Shown here piece by piece: positions 2,939 to 5,490 of a DNA stretch of 5,490 nucleotides (position 1 is its first letter; every line of letters begins with the position of its first letter). The DNA is from Desulfobacteraceae bacterium (GTDB taxonomy: Bacteria; Desulfobacterota; Desulfobacteria; Desulfobacterales; Desulfobacteraceae), in NCBI GenBank assembly GCA_022712835.1, contig JAFLJU010000016.1, positions 1 to 5,490 of the forward strand. Direction: 5' to 3'. The translations under genes were made by a program, and so were the position numbers. The notes under the pieces are model-generated. The model searched no databases, was not told the DNA's origin, and saw only the letters and a list, made by a program, of their open reading frames with translations.

Positions 2939-5490
2939 ATGGCAGGAAAACCAATTGGTTCGGTTTTAATGGCCGGAGGCGGTATCTCCGGTATTCAGGC
3001 AGCATTGGACATGGCAGATTCCGGATTTTATGTCTATCTTGTGGAAAAAAGTTCGGGTATCGGTGGAGCCATGTCTCAGTTGGACAAAACCTTCCCCACA
3101 AATGACTGTGCAATGTGAATCATTTCACCCAAACTGGTTGAGTGCGGTCGGCACTTAAATATTGAATTGATGACCCTTTCCCAAATCGAAGAAGTCCAAG
3201 GCGAATTGGGAAATTTTACCGTTAAGGTTAAAAAAAGCCCTCGGTTTGTGGACGAGGAAAAATGTATTGCCTGCGGCTTGTGCGCCCAGAAATGTCCCAA
3301 AAAAGTGGACGATGAGTACAACATGGGATTAAACAAACGCAAAGCGGCCTATATTAAATATGGTCAAACGGTCCCCCTTAAATATGCCATTGATGCGAAG
3401 AACTGTATCTTCCAGACCCGTGGCAAATGTGGCGTCTGTGTGGACGTCTGCCCCACCGGTGCCATCAACCATGACATGAAAGCTGAGTTTGTTGACGTCA
3501 ATGTGGGTGCCATCATTCTGGCTCCTGGGTTCAAACCCTTTTCTCCCAAGGGCATTGATTACTACGGGTATGACAACATTCCCGATGTGGTCACAAGTCT
3601 CGAGTATGAAAGAATGCTGGCGGCTTCAGGTCCCACCATGGGACATTTGAAAAAAGAATCCGATGGAAAAGAACCCAATAAAGTTGCCTGGATCCAATGT
3701 GTGGGTTCCAGAAACACCAATTGTTCAGACAATGGCTATTGTTCCAGTGTTTGCTGCATGTATGCCATCAAACAGGCAGTCATGACGCAAAGCCACCTGC
3801 CCGCAGGAGAGAGTGATCAGACCATCTTTTACATGGATATCAGAACCCCTGGAAAAGAATATGAGCGGTATTACGAGAGCTCAAGGGAAAAGGGGGTTAA
3901 GTATATCAAGGCCCGGCCCCACACCCTGCTAAAAGGACCGGACGGCTCCGGTGTCACCATGATATGGGCGGATGATAAAGGCCAAAACCATGATGAATTC
4001 TTTGACATGGTGGTACTCTCCATTGGTCTTGAAGCACCGGAAGATGCCATGGATCTTGCAGAAAAATGCCAGATTGAACTGGATCAGTTCAAATTTGCAA
4101 AGACCACCAGCTTTGAGCCGGTTGATACAACCCGGAAAGGCATTTTTGTAACGGGCAGTTTTCAAAGCCCCAAAGCCATTCCCCAATCTGTTGTCGTTGC
4201 ATCCACGGCAGCTGCAAGGGCAAAAGCAGTTCTTGCAGAAGCCCGTGGCAGCTTAGCCATTGAAAAAACATTTGTGGAAGAATTTGATATTTCTGGTCAG
4301 GAAAAGCGAATCGGTGTATTTGTCTGCGCCTGCGGCAGCAATATCTCCTCGGTGGTGGATGTCAAGGCCGTGGCTGATTTTTGTAAGGACCAGCCCGGGG
4401 TTACCTATGTGGAGAACAATATGTTCACCTGTTCTTCCGATACCCAGGATCTGATAGCCAAGACCATCCAGGAACAAAACCTGAATGCCATCGTTATTGC
4501 AGCCTGTACCCCCAGAACCCATGAACCTTTGTTCCAGGAAACCCTTCAGAGCATCGGACTCAACAAGTATATGGTGGAAATGGCCAATATCCGGAACATG
4601 AACGCCTGGGTCCATCCCAATGAACCGGAAAAAGCCACACAAAAAGCAAAAGAACAGGTCAAGATGGCCATTGCCAAAGTCACACGTAATTTCCCCCTGG
4701 AAGATATCCAGGTGAACATTACCCCCAAAGCCTTGGTTGTTGGAGGGGGTCTTTCCGGAATGAGTGCGGCCCATAACCTTGCCAATCAGGGATATGAAAC
4801 CCTGTTGATTGAAAAGCAGGACACCCTTGGCGGAATTGGCAATCAGCTGTTGAAAACCTGGAAGAATGAAGATGTCCAGAAGTATGTGGCCACCCTCAAG
4901 AAAAATGTTATGGCCCACGATAAAATCCAGGTAATGACCAACACCACTCTGAACGCTGTTTCAGGTTTTGTGGGCAACTTTACAGGAGAGCTTATTGTTA
5001 ATGGCGCTTCTGAAGATATTGAATTCGGCGCCTGCATCATTGCAACGGGTGCCAATGAATATAAGCCCCAGGAATACCTGTACAAGCAGGATGATCGGGT
5101 AATGACCACCCTGGAATTCAATGCCAGGATTCAGGCAAACCCAGAACTTGCCCAAAAGATCGGGTCCGCTGTTTTTATCCAATGTGTGGGATCCAGAAAT
5201 CAGGATCATCCCTATTGTTCCAGGGTTTGTTGTACCCAATCCATCACAAAAGCCGTTAGTCTCAAAAAACAAAATCCCGACATGGATATTTTCATCCTTT
5301 ACCGGGATATCCGGACCTATTCTGAGATGGAAGTCATCTACAGAGAAGCCCGTGATTTGGGAATTATTTTCATCAAATACACCCGGGACAGCAAACCTAT
5401 TGTCCGCAAAGAAAATGACACTCTTTTCGTGGATGTATTTGATCCGATTCTCCAGATGAATGTCACCATTGAGGCTGATATAGTCACACT
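2939..5490 (+). CDS. hdrA: Selenocysteine-containing HdrA-like iron-sulfur flavoprotein, tandem fusion, 3' partial
   Basis: 850 codons are visible and the gene runs off the window. Start ATG 2939 has AGAGG at 2929-2933. HdrA proteins hold FAD and [4Fe-4S] clusters and act in flavin-based electron bifurcation or confurcation with hydrogenase, MvhD and HdrBC. Module 1: FAD fold with G13-G14-G15-x2-G18 and E36; cluster motif C57-A-M-U60 followed by GRH (71-72 RH); ferredoxin clusters C109/C112/C115/C119 and C156/C164/C167/C171; an IQCVGSRN...YCSSVCC block at 252-273; closing FAD segment at about 401-430. Module 2: HdrA N-terminal domain at about 457-580 (C463, C465, C498, C523); second FAD fold with G602-G603-G604 and E625; a second IQCVGSRN...YCSRVCC block at 747-765. 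Module 2 lacks the C-x-x-C/U motif and ferredoxin insert in the visible part. Codon 60 is TGA, read as selenocysteine: the family motif continues across it and the frame stays open for 790 codons. The layout resembles QmoA joined to an HdrA/QmoB-like unit. Confidence 0.93.
3116..3118 (+). other. UGA codon recoded as selenocysteine (Sec60 of HdrA)
   Basis: The in-frame TGA sits at the second Cys position of the conserved HdrA motif NDC-x-M-C. Flanking residues TFPTNDCAM and [12 protein letters not shown] match the family on both sides in one unbroken frame. HdrA is a known selenoprotein in methanogens and sulfate-reducing deltaproteobacteria. A conventional stop would leave a useless 59-residue peptide. 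Confidence 0.92.
3119..3158 (+). promoter_or_regulatory. Bacterial SECIS element in hdrA mRNA
   Basis: Downstream of the UGA, TTGAGTGC (3138-3145) pairs with GCACTTAA (3151-3158), eight pairs with one G-U, around the 5-nt loop GGTCG. The loop begins 27 nt after the UGA. A short hairpin with GGU in its apical loop, roughly 16-37 nt after UGA, is the SelB-binding form in bacteria; the E. coli fdhF loop is very similar. A lower stem is possible between 3119-3126 and 3164-3171 (7 of 8 pairs). Confidence 0.82.
3692..5223 (+). repeat. In-frame duplicated motif DNA within hdrA
   Basis: Bases 3692-3714 and 5177-5199 are identical at 22 of 23 positions. A second matched block of 12 bases, CTATTGTTCCAG, follows at 3736-3747 and 5212-5223. 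Both encode the IQCVGSRN...YCS-x-VCC signature, one per HdrA module. The first copies are 1485 bases apart, exactly 495 codons. The match shows that the two modules are paralogous. Confidence 0.75.

Noticed and set aside
3116..3118. hdrA as a pseudogene or sequencing error because of the TGA
   Set aside because: The TGA lies at a known Sec position, a fitting SECIS hairpin follows, and the frame stays open for 790 codons with conserved motifs.
3076..5272. Several minus-strand open frames opposite hdrA, the longest 221 codons
   Set aside because: Antisense shadows of a long conserved gene. Their sequences are low-complexity and lack family motifs.

Overview
The window looks like a chromosome segment from an anaerobic, sulfate-reducing type deltaproteobacterium (Desulfobacterota, Desulfobacteraceae-like). 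This rests on a selenocysteine-type HdrA of the form found in that group, a linked hydrogenase maturation protease, moderate-to-low G+C, and a tRNA-Pro with an encoded CCA. The species assignment is inference.

Left part (1-1772): the end of an integrative element. It carries a rightward, tightly packed set of genes: a small Cys-rich zinc-ribbon protein (301-513), an excisionase-like helix-turn-helix protein with a TTG start (523-855), and a complete tyrosine recombinase (677-1765). A doubtful small gene (66-290) lies on the other strand. The recombinase gene runs head-on into the 3' end of a tRNA-Pro(GGG) gene (1773-1849, minus strand), the classical arrangement of an element inserted in a tRNA 3' end. 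The tRNA has a good promoter (TTGACA, 17 bp, extended -10). Its intrinsic terminator lies inside the last codons of the integrase gene, so element DNA now ends the tRNA transcript. Integrase codons just before it contain an 11-bp direct repeat that could be arm-type binding sites.

Middle (1850-2396): about 550 bases with no convincing gene. It holds the tRNA promoter, two pairs of short direct repeats each with a 15-bp period, a TTGACA-type promoter candidate pointing right, and a perfect AT-rich inverted repeat whose core resembles a CRP/FNR-family operator.

Right part (2397-5490): a [NiFe]-hydrogenase maturation protease of the HyaD/HybD/FrhD family, followed 44 nt later by a large HdrA-like flavoprotein that continues past the window end. 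The hdrA frame contains an in-frame TGA at codon 60, exactly where the family has the second Cys of its C-x-x-C motif. A strong bacterial SECIS-like hairpin with a GGU apical loop follows, so the codon is read here as selenocysteine and the gene is treated as intact. The protein is a tandem fusion. Module 1 has FAD, the Cys/Sec cluster site and two ferredoxin clusters. Module 2 has the HdrA N-terminal domain and a second FAD fold, but no Cys/Sec cluster motif and no ferredoxin insert in the visible part. Together the two genes suggest a hydrogenase-linked, flavin-based electron-transfer (bifurcating or confurcating) complex, with hydrogenase and MvhD-type genes expected to the right of the window.
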